Positions 34,828-44,602 of a stretch of DNA of 64,000 bases are shown in pieces (position 1 is the first letter of the stretch; each line of letters begins with the position of its first letter). Source of the stretch: Sphingomonas sp. Leaf67 (GTDB lineage Bacteria; Pseudomonadota; Alphaproteobacteria; Sphingomonadales; Sphingomonadaceae); assembly GCF_001421965.1 (NCBI RefSeq), contig NZ_LMLP01000024.1:1-64000 (forward strand), given 5' to 3'. The position numbers were made by a program, and so were the translations under genes. Under the pieces are notes generated by a model that was not told the DNA's origin, made no database searches, and worked only from the letters and a program-made list of their open reading frames with translations.

Positions 34828-35625
34828 ATGGAACCCACCATCCCCCTTGCGCCACGCAGCCTTTTGTTCGTCCCCGCCGCGCGCCCTGGCATGATCGAGA
34901 AGGCAGTCGGCCTGCCCGCCGACCTGATCGTCCTCGACCTCGAAGATGCGGTCCGTGCGGATGAAAAGGCGGCGGCGCGCACGGCGTTGCCGGCGGCGAT
35001 CGGCCGCCTCGGGCCGCGTGCCGCCATTCGGGTCAACGCCCCCGACAGCGAGCATTTCGCCGCCGATTTGGCGGCGATCCGGGACCTCGCCGGTCCGCTG
35101 ATCGTCGTGCCGAAGGTCGAATGTGGCGCGGACCTTACCCCCCTTGCCGGTAACGCGATGCTGGCGATGATCGAAACGCCGCGCGGCGTGCTGGCGGCGG
35201 CGGAGATCGCCGCATCGCACGGCGTGGTCGGGCTGATGATCGGCACCAACGACCTTGCCGCCGCCTTGCGACTGCCACCGGATGCGGGGCGGGGGGCGAT
35301 GACGCTGGCATTGCAGAATGTGGTGCTCGCCGCGCGGGCGGCAGGCGGCTGGGCAATCGACGGCGTGTTCAACGCGCTCGCTGATGCCGAAGGGCTGGCA
35401 CGCGAATGTGCGGAGGGTCGCGCGCTCGGCTTCGACGGGAAATCGCTGATCCACCCCGGCCAGATCGCTGCTGCCAATGCCGCCTTCTCTCCCAGTCCCG
35501 CCGAACTGGACGAAGCACGGGCGCTGATCGCCGCCGCGACCGGCGGGGCGGAGCGGTTTCGCGACCGGATGATCGAGGATATGCACGTCGAAACGGCGCG
35601 AAGGTTGATCGAACGCGCGCGTTGA
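34828..35625 (+). CDS. HpcH/HpaI aldolase/citrate lyase family (CitE-like CoA ester lyase)
   Basis: The 265-residue protein has PRSLLFVPAARPGMIEKA and LIVLDLEDAV with the metal-binding Glu-Asp pair, then AIRVNAPDSEHF, VVPKVECGADL, LAMIETPRGVLAA and LGFDGKSLIHPGQI near the C-terminus. These are the CitE/malyl-CoA lyase hallmarks. It probably cleaves or hydrolyses a 3-hydroxyacyl-CoA such as malyl- or citramalyl-CoA. No citrate lyase alpha or gamma subunit is adjacent, so it is a stand-alone member. Confidence 0.88.
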   Translation: MEPTIPLAPRSLLFVPAARPGMIEKAVGLPADLIVLDLEDAVRADEKAAARTALPAAIGRLGPRAAIRVNAPDSEHFAADLAAIRDLAGPLIVVPKVECGADLTPLAGNAMLAMIETPRGVLAAAEIAASHGVVGLMIGTNDLAAALRLPPDAGRGAMTLALQNVVLAARAAGGWAIDGVFNALADAEGLARECAEGRALGFDGKSLIHPGQIAAANAAFSPSPAELDEARALIAAATGGAERFRDRMIEDMHVETARRLIERAR

Positions 35626-35662
35626 CGCTTGCCCGTCACGTTTCGGATCGATAGTGGGGCGC

Positions 35663-37114
35663 ATGTCGCTCCGCCCGATCCTCGGACTCGCCGCCCTGCT
35701 GTGCAGCGGCTCGTCGGCCCTCGCCCAGCAGATCACGCCACAAATGCTGCGCGACCATGTCGCGGTGCTGGCCAGCGACGCCTATGAAGGCCGCGAACCC
35801 GGCACGCCCGGCGGTGACCGGGCCGAAGCCTATGTGTTGCAGGCCTTTGCCGCCGCCGGCCTGAAGCCCGGCGCGCCCGATGGCCGCTGGCGGCAGGAAG
35901 TCGCGCTCGCCGAATATCGTGCGGAAACGATCGCTGCCGTCGTTCGGCAGGGCGACCGTACCATGCCGCTCACCGCCGATCAGATCGCAGGACTTGGTCT
36001 GTCCACCAGGACCGATATCCAGCGTGCCCCGATCGTCTTCGTGGGGCGCGGCGATCCGGCGCAGATGCGTGGTACGGCGCTGAACGGCGCGATCGCGGTC
36101 GTCATCGGCGGTACCGCGCCCGATGCGCCGCCCGTCCCGACCGCCGACCGTAACGCAGCGTTGCTGGCGGCGGGTGCGATCGGCGTGCTGCTGATCGCGC
36201 CGGCGCAGGCACCGTGGACCGATGTCGCGCACAGCTTCACCAGCGCGACCGTCACCGGCACCGCCAAGCGTCCCGATTTCAGCGGCGTCGTGCCCGCGTC
36301 GCTCGCCGAAACGCTGCTGGGGCGATCGGCGGCCGATCTGCGGAAGGCCGCCATCGCCGCGGATTTCCGCCCGGTCCGTACGGCGGCGACGATCGATATC
36401 GCCGCGACCGGCACCGTCCATCGCTACACTACCGCCAACATCGTCGGCATGATCCCCGGCACGACCCGCCCGAACGAAGCCGTTCTGCTGTCGGCGCATT
36501 GGGACCATATCGGCATCTGCCGGCCCGAGGGTGCCCCCGACCGCATCTGTAACGGCGCTGCGGACAATGCCAGCGGCACCGCGATCCTGATCGAGGTCGC
36601 CCGCGCGCTGACGAAAGGGCCTCGCCCCGAACGCAGCATCTATTTCGTCGCGACGACCGCAGAGGAGAAGGGGTTGATTGGTGCCGACGCCTATGCCGCC
36701 GCCGTCGCCGAAACGCCGCTGAAGATCGTCGCGAACCTGAATATCGATACGACCGCGATCATCCCGACCGGGACGCCGGTCGCGATCGTCGGTCGCGGCA
36801 ATCACCCGAAGATCGACGCGATCGTCGACGCCACCGCCCGTTCGCTCGGCCGCAAGGTCGATACCGATAGCGAGGCGAACATCATGATCCAGCGGCAGGA
36901 CGGCTGGGCGTTCGGCAAGCGCGGCATTCCCGCGATCATGGCGACCGGTTCGGTCAGCGACATGAAGCAGTTGTTCGCCTATCTTGACGGCCCCTATCAC
37001 AAACCGAACGACGACCTCGCGCATCTCGACCTGTCGGGTGCTGCCGAGGATGCCGACCTGCATGCCGCGCTCGCCCGCGCGCTTGCCGACCCGATCCGCT
37101 ACCCCGCCAACTGA
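35663..37114 (+). CDS. M28 family metallopeptidase
   Basis: The 483-residue secreted protein has signal peptide SLRPILGLAALLCSGSSALAQ. A PA-type insert occupies roughly residues 110-230. The M28 zinc ligands are visible in LLSAHWDHIG (His, Asp), NGAADNASGTAILIE (Asp) and ATTAEEKGLIGADAYA (Glu-Glu). The C-terminal Asp/His pair is around NIDTTAI and DGPYHKPNDDL. It should act as an aminopeptidase or carboxypeptidase outside the cytoplasm. ATG 35654 would add three residues. It ends 19 bases before guaB. Confidence 0.9.
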   Translation: MSLRPILGLAALLCSGSSALAQQITPQMLRDHVAVLASDAYEGREPGTPGGDRAEAYVLQAFAAAGLKPGAPDGRWRQEVALAEYRAETIAAVVRQGDRTMPLTADQIAGLGLSTRTDIQRAPIVFVGRGDPAQMRGTALNGAIAVVIGGTAPDAPPVPTADRNAALLAAGAIGVLLIAPAQAPWTDVAHSFTSATVTGTAKRPDFSGVVPASLAETLLGRSAADLRKAAIAADFRPVRTAATIDIAATGTVHRYTTANIVGMIPGTTRPNEAVLLSAHWDHIGICRPEGAPDRICNGAADNASGTAILIEVARALTKGPRPERSIYFVATTAEEKGLIGADAYAAAVAETPLKIVANLNIDTTAIIPTGTPVAIVGRGNHPKIDAIVDATARSLGRKVDTDSEANIMIQRQDGWAFGKRGIPAIMATGSVSDMKQLFAYLDGPYHKPNDDLAHLDLSGAAEDADLHAALARALADPIRYPAN

Positions 37115-37133
37115 AGACGAGACGACGCCTGTT

Positions 37134-38591
37134 ATGGATATCACCCTCGGCCTGACCTTCGACGACGTCCTGCTGGTTCCGCAGGAATCGGACGTGCTGC
37201 CCAGCCAGGCTGACCCGCGCACCCGCGTCGCGCGCGATCTGGCGCTCAACATCCCGTTCCTGTCGTCCGCCATGGACACGGTGACCGAAGCCGACATGGC
37301 GATCGTCATGGCGCAGCTGGGGGGGATCGGTGTGCTTCACCGCAACCTGACCGTCGAGGAACAGGTCGCGGCGGTGCGCGCGGTCAAGCGGTTCGAAAGC
37401 GGCATGGTCGTCAACCCTATCACCATCACCGCCGACGCGCCGCTCTCGGCCGCGCGCGCTTTGATGGGGCGACACCGGATCAGCGGTATTCCGGTCGTCG
37501 AGGGTTCGGGCAAGCTGGTCGGTATCCTGACCAACCGCGACGTCCGCTTCGCCGAAAACCCGAACCAGCCCGTCGCCGAACTGATGACGCACGAGAACCT
37601 CGCCACGGTCCGCATCGGTGTGTCGCAGGAAGAGGCGCGTCGCCAGCTGCATCATCGTCGCATCGAAAAGCTGCTGGTCGTCGATGACGACTATGCCTGT
37701 GTCGGCCTCATTACCGTCAAGGATATCGAAAAGGCGGTAACCTATCCCAATGCGACCAAGGACGGGACCGGTCGCCTGCGCGTCGCCGCCGCGACCACGG
37801 TCGGGGATAAGGGCTATGAGCGGACCGAGGCGCTGATCGCGGCCGAATGCGACCTGATCGTCATCGACACCGCGCACGGCCATAACCGGCAGGTCGCCGA
37901 AGCGGTGAAGCGCGTGAAGGCGATCGCACCGCACGTACAGGTCATCGCCGGCAACGTCGCGACCGGCGAAGCGACCCGCGCGCTGATCGATGCGGGCGCG
38001 GACGGGATCAAGGTCGGCATCGGTCCGGGTTCGATCTGCACCACGCGCGTCGTCGCCGGCGTCGGCGTGCCGCAGCTGACCGCCGTCATGGACGCGGCGA
38101 AAGCGGCGGCGGGGACGGGCGTTCCGGTCATCGCCGATGGCGGCATCCGCACTTCAGGCGACGTTGCCAAGGCGCTCGCCGCCGGCGCATCGGCGGTGAT
38201 GATCGGATCGCTGCTCGCCGGTACCGAAGAAGCGCCCGGCGAAACCTTCCTGTACCAGGGCCGCGCCTATAAAAGCTATCGCGGCATGGGCTCGGTCGGT
38301 GCGATGGCCAAGGGGTCGGCCGACCGCTATTTTCAGCAGGATATCAAGGATCAGCTGAAGCTGGTACCCGAAGGGATCGAGGGGCAGGTTGCGTTCAAGG
38401 GACCGGCAAAGGACGTCATCCACCAGCTGGTCGGCGGGGTGAAGGCGGCGATGGGCTATACCGGATCGAACACCATCACCGATCTGCAGGCGCGCGCCCG
38501 TTTCGTCCGCATCACCAATGCGGGTCTGCGCGAGAGCCATGTCCATGATGTGACGATCACCCGCGAAGCACCGAACTACCCGACGCGCTGA
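37134..38591 (+). CDS. guaB: Inosine-5'-monophosphate dehydrogenase
   Basis: The 485-residue enzyme oxidises IMP to XMP with NAD in guanine synthesis. It starts TLGLTFDDVLLVPQESDVLP and contains the tandem CBS (Bateman) module at about residues 90-205. The catalytic Cys is C302 in GIGPGSICTTRVV. The active-site flap carries AKGSADRYFQQ, and TGSNTITDLQ lies near the end. CBS domains make it subject to purine nucleotide control. A terminator follows at 38600. Confidence 0.97.
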   Translation: MDITLGLTFDDVLLVPQESDVLPSQADPRTRVARDLALNIPFLSSAMDTVTEADMAIVMAQLGGIGVLHRNLTVEEQVAAVRAVKRFESGMVVNPITITADAPLSAARALMGRHRISGIPVVEGSGKLVGILTNRDVRFAENPNQPVAELMTHENLATVRIGVSQEEARRQLHHRRIEKLLVVDDDYACVGLITVKDIEKAVTYPNATKDGTGRLRVAAATTVGDKGYERTEALIAAECDLIVIDTAHGHNRQVAEAVKRVKAIAPHVQVIAGNVATGEATRALIDAGADGIKVGIGPGSICTTRVVAGVGVPQLTAVMDAAKAAAGTGVPVIADGGIRTSGDVAKALAAGASAVMIGSLLAGTEEAPGETFLYQGRAYKSYRGMGSVGAMAKGSADRYFQQDIKDQLKLVPEGIEGQVAFKGPAKDVIHQLVGGVKAAMGYTGSNTITDLQARARFVRITNAGLRESHVHDVTITREAPNYPTR

Positions 38592-38599
38592 GGATCGCC

Positions 38600-38631
38600 G
38601 GCTGCGTGTCGATTGCGGCACGCAGCCTTTT
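38600..38631 (+). terminator. Rho-independent terminator after guaB
   Basis: GGCTGCGTG (38600-38608) pairs perfectly with CACGCAGCC (38619-38627) around a 10-base loop and is followed by TTTT. It lies 8 bases after the guaB stop. The region on to 38758 holds an AT-richer stretch (GATTGATCTAGGTTATGTTG) likely to contain the promoter of the next gene. Confidence 0.88.
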
Positions 38632-38758
38632 CCATCCTTCCGTTCCCTTTCCCGCTGCCATGCGTTTGACCGTCCGACACCACGCCCGCGTCTTCGCGTA
38701 CTGGATTGATCTAGGTTATGTTGATAGCGTCGGGCATGGTTTTTCTGGACAGTAGCGC

Positions 38759-39937
38759 ATGACTCCGGCGGCACGTACCCAGGCTGCGATCGATCTGGTC
38801 GATGCGATCCTCGATGCCGCGCGTACCGGCGGCGCGGCGGGCGATCAGGTCGCCAAACGGTTCTTCGCCGCGCGCCGCTATGCCGGGTCGAAGGATCGGC
38901 GCGCGATCCGCACGCTTGCTTATGACGCGGTCCGCCGGTTCGGTGCGGTGCCGGTCAACGCTCGCGCCGCGATCGTCACACTGGCCGAAAGCGACCAGGA
39001 TCTTGCCGCGACGTTCGACGGTTCGTCCTACGGCCCCGCGCCGATCGCTGCGGAGGAGCCCCGCGCCGAACCCGCCTATGCCCCGGCATGGCTCGCCGAT
39101 GCACTGCGAAACTCGGGGCTGAACGACGCCGACCTTGCCGCGCTGCTGGAACGCGCGCCGCTCGACATCCGCGTCAACCGGCTGCGCACCGATCGCGATA
39201 CGTTGCTCGACGAACTGGGTGGCGAGCTGGCGACCGACCTGCCCGACGCGATCCGACTGCCCGCCGACACGCTGCCAGCCAGCGAAGCGCTGCGCGACGG
39301 ACGTGCCGAAGTCCAGGATTTCGGTAGCCAGATCGTCGCACTCGCCGCCTGCGCCGAACCGGGTGGCTTCGCCATCGACCTGTGCGCCGGTGGCGGCGGC
39401 AAGACGCTGGCGATCGCTGCCCAGATGGCGGGGGAGGGGCGCATCCTTGCCACCGATACCGATCGCCCGCGTCTGTCGCGCCTTGCCCCCCGCGCCGCAC
39501 GTGCCGGGGTGTCGATCGCCGAACCCCGCCTGCTTGATCCGGGCAAGGAAACGGCGATGCTGGCCGATGTCGCCGGGCAGGCCGATTGGGTGATGGTCGA
39601 CGCCCCGTGTTCGGGTACCGGCACGTGGCGCCGCAACCCGGAGGCGCGCTGGCGGCTGACGCCCGAAAGGCTTGACCGGGTGGTCGCGACACAGAAGCGG
39701 TTGCTCGATATTGCCGCCGGCCTTACGTCGCCGACCGGCACGATCACCTATGTGGTCTGTTCGCTGCTCGACGCCGAAGGGGCGGGTCAGGTCGATGGCT
39801 TTCTGAAGCGCAATCCCGAATGGCGCGCGCTGCCGCTTGCATTGCCGCGCGGGCGCGTCCACGGTCAGGGAATGCGCCTGACCCCGGCATCCGATTCAAC
39901 CGACGGCTTCTTCGTCGCACGGCTCGGTCGGGGATAA
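38759..39937 (+). CDS. rsmB: RsmB/NOP family RNA m5C methyltransferase
   Basis: The 392-residue protein has an N-terminal NusB-like RNA-binding region (AAIDLVDAILDAARTGGAA, DRRAIRTLAYDAVRRFG). The catalytic domain has SAM-binding AIDLCAGGGGKTLAIA, motif IV MVDAPCSGTGTWRRNPEARW (C284) and motif VI ITYVVCSLLDAEG (C334, the catalytic Cys). It should place 5-methylcytosine in 16S rRNA; exact site assignment as RsmB is by family only, so RsmB versus a related RsmF/NOP member is open. Confidence 0.87.
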   Translation: MTPAARTQAAIDLVDAILDAARTGGAAGDQVAKRFFAARRYAGSKDRRAIRTLAYDAVRRFGAVPVNARAAIVTLAESDQDLAATFDGSSYGPAPIAAEEPRAEPAYAPAWLADALRNSGLNDADLAALLERAPLDIRVNRLRTDRDTLLDELGGELATDLPDAIRLPADTLPASEALRDGRAEVQDFGSQIVALAACAEPGGFAIDLCAGGGGKTLAIAAQMAGEGRILATDTDRPRLSRLAPRAARAGVSIAEPRLLDPGKETAMLADVAGQADWVMVDAPCSGTGTWRRNPEARWRLTPERLDRVVATQKRLLDIAAGLTSPTGTITYVVCSLLDAEGAGQVDGFLKRNPEWRALPLALPRGRVHGQGMRLTPASDSTDGFFVARLGRG

Positions 39938-39962
39938 GGCTGTGTCGCGTTCGGAGAAGTTG

Positions 39963-40487
39963 ATGCGGTTCACCTCGGTTTCGGTCGCTGCCGCGCTCGC
40001 GCTCGTATGCGCTTCGACGTCGCTCAGCGGGCAGCGTCCCGATAACCAGATCGACCCGCGTTCGACCGCTCTGCTGCAACAGGGGCGCGCGGCACAGGCA
40101 TCCGGCAATATCGAGGGCGCGGTCGGACTGATCGAAAGCGCCCTTGTCGTCGATCCGCGCAACCGGCCAGCCTATATCGCGCTGGCCGATATCGCACGCG
40201 GGCAGGGATTGCCGGGAAAATCCATCCGCCTGTATCGCGAAGCGCTGAGCCTCGAACCCAATGACCTCGTCGCGCTGAAGGGCGAGGGTGAGGCGCTGGT
40301 CCAGAAGGGCGCTGTCACCAAGGCGCGCGAAACGCTCGCAAAGCTGAAGACCGTCTGCGGTGCTACCTGCCCGGCGAGCGACGAACTGGCAGCGTCCATC
40401 GCCAAGGGTCCCCCGGTGACTGCGACCGCGCTCCAGACTCCATCGGCGGTACCGGTGCCGGGCAAGGTCGCTCCGACGAACCAGTAA
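39963..40487 (+). CDS. Tetratricopeptide repeat protein, secreted or periplasmic
   Basis: The 174-residue protein has a hydrophobic N-terminal signal (VSVAAALALVCASTSLSG). About three TPR units follow: LLQQGRAAQASGNIEGAVGL, PAYIALADIARGQGLPGKSI and VALKGEGEALVQKGAVTKAR. A Cys pair (VCGATC) near residue 129 may form a disulphide. The start at ATG 39963 has GGAGAAG upstream. TPRs mediate protein contacts; the partner is unknown. It ends 57 bases before the SIMPL gene. Confidence 0.8.
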   Translation: MRFTSVSVAAALALVCASTSLSGQRPDNQIDPRSTALLQQGRAAQASGNIEGAVGLIESALVVDPRNRPAYIALADIARGQGLPGKSIRLYREALSLEPNDLVALKGEGEALVQKGAVTKARETLAKLKTVCGATCPASDELAASIAKGPPVTATALQTPSAVPVPGKVAPTNQ

Positions 40488-40544
40488 TCGCCTTTGCGCG
40501 GTCGTGTACGGCGCTTGGCATCGAAAACGCAGGGGAGAGATGCG

Positions 40545-41293
40545 ATGCAACATGCGATGATGCTGCTTCTGGGCCTGGCCGCGACGCCTGCAATGGCCCA
40601 GTCTGCCGATGAACGGGTGTCGCTCATTCAGGTGATTGGTGTCGGCACCGTATCCACCCCGCCCGACATGGCGACCATCTCCTATTCCGTCATCGGCGAG
40701 GGCAAGACCGCCGACGACGCCAGCGTGGCCCTGGCAACGAAGCAGCGGGCGATCGTCGCGGAGTTGACGGCGTTGCTCGGGCGTGGCGCGCAATTGTCGT
40801 CGGGGGAGGTGAGCGTAATCGAAGCCCGATCCGACAAATGCGAGAATTTCACCGGTTATAACAGCCGCCCCCGACTGAGTGAGGGGGATTGCGCCGTTAC
40901 CGGATACATCGCGATCTGGCAGGGCACGGCGCGGACGGGTGCGGTCGATCGGGCCGGGACCGCCGTCGGTGCCGTCGCCCGACTGGGGGCGCGGATGCGC
41001 GGATACAGGGGTTCTCGTTGCGCGATCCAGCGGAAGCACAACGCCGCGCAACCGCCGCCGCGATCGCTGCCGCCCGCGCCAAGGCGGAGGTGATGGCCGC
41101 CGGTGCTGGCGTCCGGCTTGGCGAATTGCTGGCGTTGCACGATCCGAACGCGCAGATGGACATGGCGATTTCGGCCGACGATATTGGGTCGATGAGCCTC
41201 GCTAACGCGCGTCCGAGGGTGGAAATCGCCGTTTCGCCCAAGGCGATCGAGACGCAGGCCCGTGTGAGCGCCCGGTACGCGATCCAGCGGTAA
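40545..41293 (+). pseudogene. SIMPL (DUF541) domain protein, frameshifted
   Basis: The first frame from ATG 40545 (after AGGGGAGAG) gives signal peptide MMLLLGLAATPAMAQ and the SIMPL start IQVIGVGTVSTPPDMATISY, continuing to GTAVGAVARLGA. Downstream the homologous protein continues in the minus-one frame: ARIQGFSLRDPAEAQRRATA and IAAARAKAEVMAAGAGVRLG, ending VSARYAIQR at 41293. The break lies near the GGGGG run at 40985-40989; one extra G there would restore a single reading of about 250 residues. It is either a true pseudogene or a sequencing/assembly error. SIMPL proteins are periplasmic and of uncertain function. Confidence 0.8.
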
Positions 41294-41303
41294 GGCTCGG
41301 CGG

Positions 41304-42149
41304 CTATCCGGTTCGGCTACCGTCCAGCACCCGCGCCATCGCCACGAATTCCGCAACGCTGACCGTTTCCGCGCGACGCGTCGGATCGATGCCGATCGCT
41401 TCCGCTGCGTCGATCGCGCCCGGCACTGACTTCAAACTCTGCCGCAACATCTTGCGTCGCTGTCCAAATGCGGCGGCGGTCAGGCGTTCCAGTGTCTTGA
41501 GCAAAACGCCTTCAGGTGCATCGGTCGGGACGACATGCACCACCGCCGACATGACCTTCGGCGGCGGAGTGAAGGCGCTGCGATGCACCGGCATCGCGAT
41601 GCGCGCCGCACTCCGCCACTGCGCCAGTACGGCCAGCCGCCCGAACGCGTCGTCATTGGCACTGGCGACGATCCGGTCCGCCACCTCGCGCTGGAACATC
41701 AACGTCAGGCTTTGCCACCACGGTTCCCACGCCGCCGACAGCCAGCCGACGAACAGCGCGGTGCCGACATTATAGGGCAGGTTGGACGCAATATGCGGCC
41801 GCCCCTCGAACAGCGACGGCGCATCGACATCGAGGGCGTCGCCTTCGATCACGCGCAAGCGTCCGGGAAACGCCGCGCCCAGTTCCTCGAGTGCCGGAAT
41901 GCACCGCCGGTCGCGCTCGATCGCGGTCACCTTCGCCCCGGCCAGCAACAGCCCACGGGTCAGGCCGCCCGGCCCCGGTCCGACCTCCAGCACGTCCTGA
42001 TCGTGCAAGTCACCCGGTACGCGCGCAATCCGGTCGAGCAATTGCTGATCGAACAGGAAATTCTGCCCCAGCGCCTTGTTCGCCGACAGATGGTGCCGCT
42101 TGATGACCTCCCGCAGTGGCGGCAGGTCGCCGACCGGAGCAACGCTCAC
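41304..42149 (-). CDS. rsmA: 16S rRNA (adenine1518/1519-N6) dimethyltransferase
   Basis: The 281-residue KsgA enzyme dimethylates A1518 and A1519 in 16S rRNA. It has the KALGQNFLFDQQLLDRI start, the SAM loop EVGPGPGGLTRGLL (57-64) and motif IV SNLPYNVGT (NLPY at 123-126). Start GTG 42149 overlaps the pdxA stop (GTGA). It is last in the lptD-surA-pdxA-rsmA series. Confidence 0.95.
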   Translation of the reverse strand: MSVAPVGDLPPLREVIKRHHLSANKALGQNFLFDQQLLDRIARVPGDLHDQDVLEVGPGPGGLTRGLLLAGAKVTAIERDRRCIPALEELGAAFPGRLRVIEGDALDVDAPSLFEGRPHIASNLPYNVGTALFVGWLSAAWEPWWQSLTLMFQREVADRIVASANDDAFGRLAVLAQWRSAARIAMPVHRSAFTPPPKVMSAVVHVVPTDAPEGVLLKTLERLTAAAFGQRRKMLRQSLKSVPGAIDAAEAIGIDPTRRAETVSVAEFVAMARVLDGSRTG

Positions 42150-43141
42150 GCGGCGGCCCGGCGGGCGGCGGCTTCGCCCGCCATCCGGATCGCGGCGATC
42201 ATCGCGCCCGGCTCCGCCATGTCCCGGCCGGCGATGTCGAAGGCGGTGCCATGATCGGGCGAGGTCCGCACGATCGGCAGGCCCAGCGTAATGTTGACGC
42301 CGTCGTCGAAGTGCAGCGTCTTGATCGGGATCAGCGCCTGGTCGTGATAGGCGCACAGCGCCGCATCGTATCGCGCCCGCGCGCGGGGATGGAACATGGT
42401 GTCGGCCGCCAGCGGCCCGACGATATCGATCCCTTCGGCCCGCAATAGCTCGACCGCGGGGATCATCACGTCGATCTCCTCGCGTCCGATCGCGCCGCCT
42501 TCGCCGGCATGCGGATTGAGTCCAGCCAGCGCAAGGCGCGGTGCCCCGATCCCGAAATCGCGGATCAGGCCGCGCGCCGTCACCCGCGCCCGCGCGAGCA
42601 GCAGTTCCACCGTCAGCACCCGTGGCACGGCCGCCAATGGTTCGTGGATCGTCACCGGCACCACGCGCAAGGTCGGGCCGGCGAGCATCATCACCGCATT
42701 CTCGCGCGCCACGCCGCATCGTTCGGCGACGAATTCGGTCTGCCCCGGATAGTCGAAACCGACCCGGTACAGGTCGGCCTTGGACACCGGGGCCGTCACC
42801 AGTCCCGACACCGCATCCGATCGCGCCAGTCCGGCGGCCAGTTCAAGCGACTGCAACGCACAGCGCGCGCCGCCGATATCGGGCCGTCCGGGTACGATCG
42901 CTTCGTCGTCGACCACCGACACGACCGGCAGCGCACGGCGAAACACGTCTGCGGCATCGCGCGGGTCGTCGATCCGCTCGACCGGCCCGTTCCACACCGC
43001 CGATACCGCGCGCACGTCACCGACGGCAAAGAAACATGGCAGCTTCTCGCTGTCGCGCCGTTCCCACGCCTTGGCGATCACCTCCGGGCCGATCCCGGCG
43101 GGATCCCCCATCGATATGGCGAGAGGAGCTATTCCCCGCAT
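42146..43141 (-). CDS. pdxA: 4-hydroxythreonine-4-phosphate dehydrogenase
   Basis: The 331-residue enzyme of pyridoxal phosphate synthesis has SMGDPAGIGPEVIAKAW and TAPVSKADLYRVGFDYPGQT near the middle. The metal-binding His residues lie in AGLNPHAGEGGAIGREE and AAYDQAL-type ALCAYHDQALIPIKTL. The C-terminal LPIVRTSPDHGTAFDIAG is also diagnostic. Start ATG 43141 is 13 bases after the surA stop. It is coupled to rsmA. Confidence 0.95.
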   Translation of the reverse strand: MRGIAPLAISMGDPAGIGPEVIAKAWERRDSEKLPCFFAVGDVRAVSAVWNGPVERIDDPRDAADVFRRALPVVSVVDDEAIVPGRPDIGGARCALQSLELAAGLARSDAVSGLVTAPVSKADLYRVGFDYPGQTEFVAERCGVARENAVMMLAGPTLRVVPVTIHEPLAAVPRVLTVELLLARARVTARGLIRDFGIGAPRLALAGLNPHAGEGGAIGREEIDVMIPAVELLRAEGIDIVGPLAADTMFHPRARARYDAALCAYHDQALIPIKTLHFDDGVNITLGLPIVRTSPDHGTAFDIAGRDMAEPGAMIAAIRMAGEAAARRAAA

Positions 43142-43154
43142 CGCGCGCGCTGCC

Positions 43155-44534
43155 TCAGCGATACTCGATCACCGCGTCCCGCCGCAGATCGCGCATCATG
43201 CGCTGCGCCCGCAGGTTGACGCGTTCCTGCTCCAGGCCCTGCTGGATCTGCGCCGCACTGGGTAAGGCACCGTTGCGTGGGTCCTCGCGACCGCACAGCA
43301 CCAGCACGCGCACACCGTCCTTGGGCGAACCGAAGGGCGGAGTCGCCTGTCCCACGTTCAGTTTCAGGATGATTTCCTGCAACGCCGGCGGCAGGCTGCG
43401 GACGGTCACCGCGTCGTTGTCGACGATTTCCGCCTTTTGCGTCTGCGCGATCTTGGTCGCGTCGCCGCACCCGCGGATCGTCTGCGTCGCTTCGGTGAAG
43501 GCCGCGACCTTCGCGCTCGCCTGCGCTTCGGTCGTGCCGGCGGGGAAGGGCAGGAACAACTGCCGCAGCGCCAGCTTGGCGTCGCGCGGATCGGCGGTCA
43601 GCACCTGCCGCTTGTCGGTCAGATACAGGATCGAATAGCCGCCCGGCACTTCGATGGGTCCGGCGATCTGCCCGACCTGCATCTGTTGCGCGGCCCGCTG
43701 CAACGGTTCGGGCAGCATGTTCAGCCGCACGAAGCCCAGATCGCCACCGACCGCACGGGTCGATGCTTCGGAGAAATTACGCGCGAAATATTCGAACGGC
43801 GCACCCTGCCGGATCTGCTCGATCATCTTGGTCATGCCGGCCTGCACCTCGGCGGCGCGATCGGGCGTAGCGCTCATATAGATTTCGCGCAGGCTGAATT
43901 CTTCGGCGCCCTTGGATTCCTCCATGCGCTTGATGACGGCGGCGACTTCTTCCTCGCCGACGTTCACGAACGGTTCTACCTGCCGCCGCAGCAACCGGCT
44001 CCACGCCAGCTCGCCCTCGATCTGCCGCCGGAGCGAACGATCCGACGACCCGACGGTCCGCAGATAGGCGCGCAGCTGTTCCGGCGTCTGGTTGAAACGC
44101 TGCTTGGCCAGCCGGTTGAAGCTCTGCTCCAGCTCGGCCGGCGTGACGGTGATGTCCTTCGCTTTCGCCTGCTGGATCTGCAGCGTCTCGTCAATCAACT
44201 GGCGCACGACCTGCTGGCGCAGCACTTCGCGGTCCGCGTCGCTCAGCTTGAAATCGTTCAGCGCGACGATCAGCGCCATCCGCTGGTCGACATCGGTGCC
44301 GGTCAGCACCGTATCGTTCACGATCGCGGTCGGCTTGCGAATATTGGGGTCCAGTTTCCCGAAGATGATCGGGTTGCCCGGCAGGTTCAGGTTGGCACCC
44401 GGTACCTCCTGCCCGTCGCTGACGGTCTGGGCCGCCAGCGTGGCGGCGGCGGCGATCGCGACGAAGCCGGCGATCGAACGGCCGATGCGGCCGACATTCA
44501 CGATGTTCTTGGTCACTTGGTCGTCATATCCCAT
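43155..44534 (-). CDS. surA: Peptidylprolyl isomerase, SurA-type periplasmic chaperone
   Basis: The 459-residue protein has a signal-like hydrophobic stretch (GFVAIAAAATLAAQ). An N-terminal SurA chaperone domain follows (AIVNDTVLTGTDVDQRMALI; LIDETLQIQQAKAKDITVT), then two parvulin-like segments (EFSLREIYMSATPDRA; FARNFSEASTRAVGGDLGF; QIAGPIEVPGGYSILYL). It guides outer-membrane proteins, notably LptD, and stands just downstream of lptD. The start is uncertain: ATG 44534 or 44564, or GTG within the leader; none has a clear ribosome site. Confidence 0.9.
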   Translation of the reverse strand: MGYDDQVTKNIVNVGRIGRSIAGFVAIAAAATLAAQTVSDGQEVPGANLNLPGNPIIFGKLDPNIRKPTAIVNDTVLTGTDVDQRMALIVALNDFKLSDADREVLRQQVVRQLIDETLQIQQAKAKDITVTPAELEQSFNRLAKQRFNQTPEQLRAYLRTVGSSDRSLRRQIEGELAWSRLLRRQVEPFVNVGEEEVAAVIKRMEESKGAEEFSLREIYMSATPDRAAEVQAGMTKMIEQIRQGAPFEYFARNFSEASTRAVGGDLGFVRLNMLPEPLQRAAQQMQVGQIAGPIEVPGGYSILYLTDKRQVLTADPRDAKLALRQLFLPFPAGTTEAQASAKVAAFTEATQTIRGCGDATKIAQTQKAEIVDNDAVTVRSLPPALQEIILKLNVGQATPPFGSPKDGVRVLVLCGREDPRNGALPSAAQIQQGLEQERVNLRAQRMMRDLRRDAVIEYR

Positions 44535-44602
44535 GCGCGCGAAATCAGGGCGGTGCCGCACCATTCGGGCAAATTCATGACCCGCCGCGCCTGAACAGGG
44601 CC

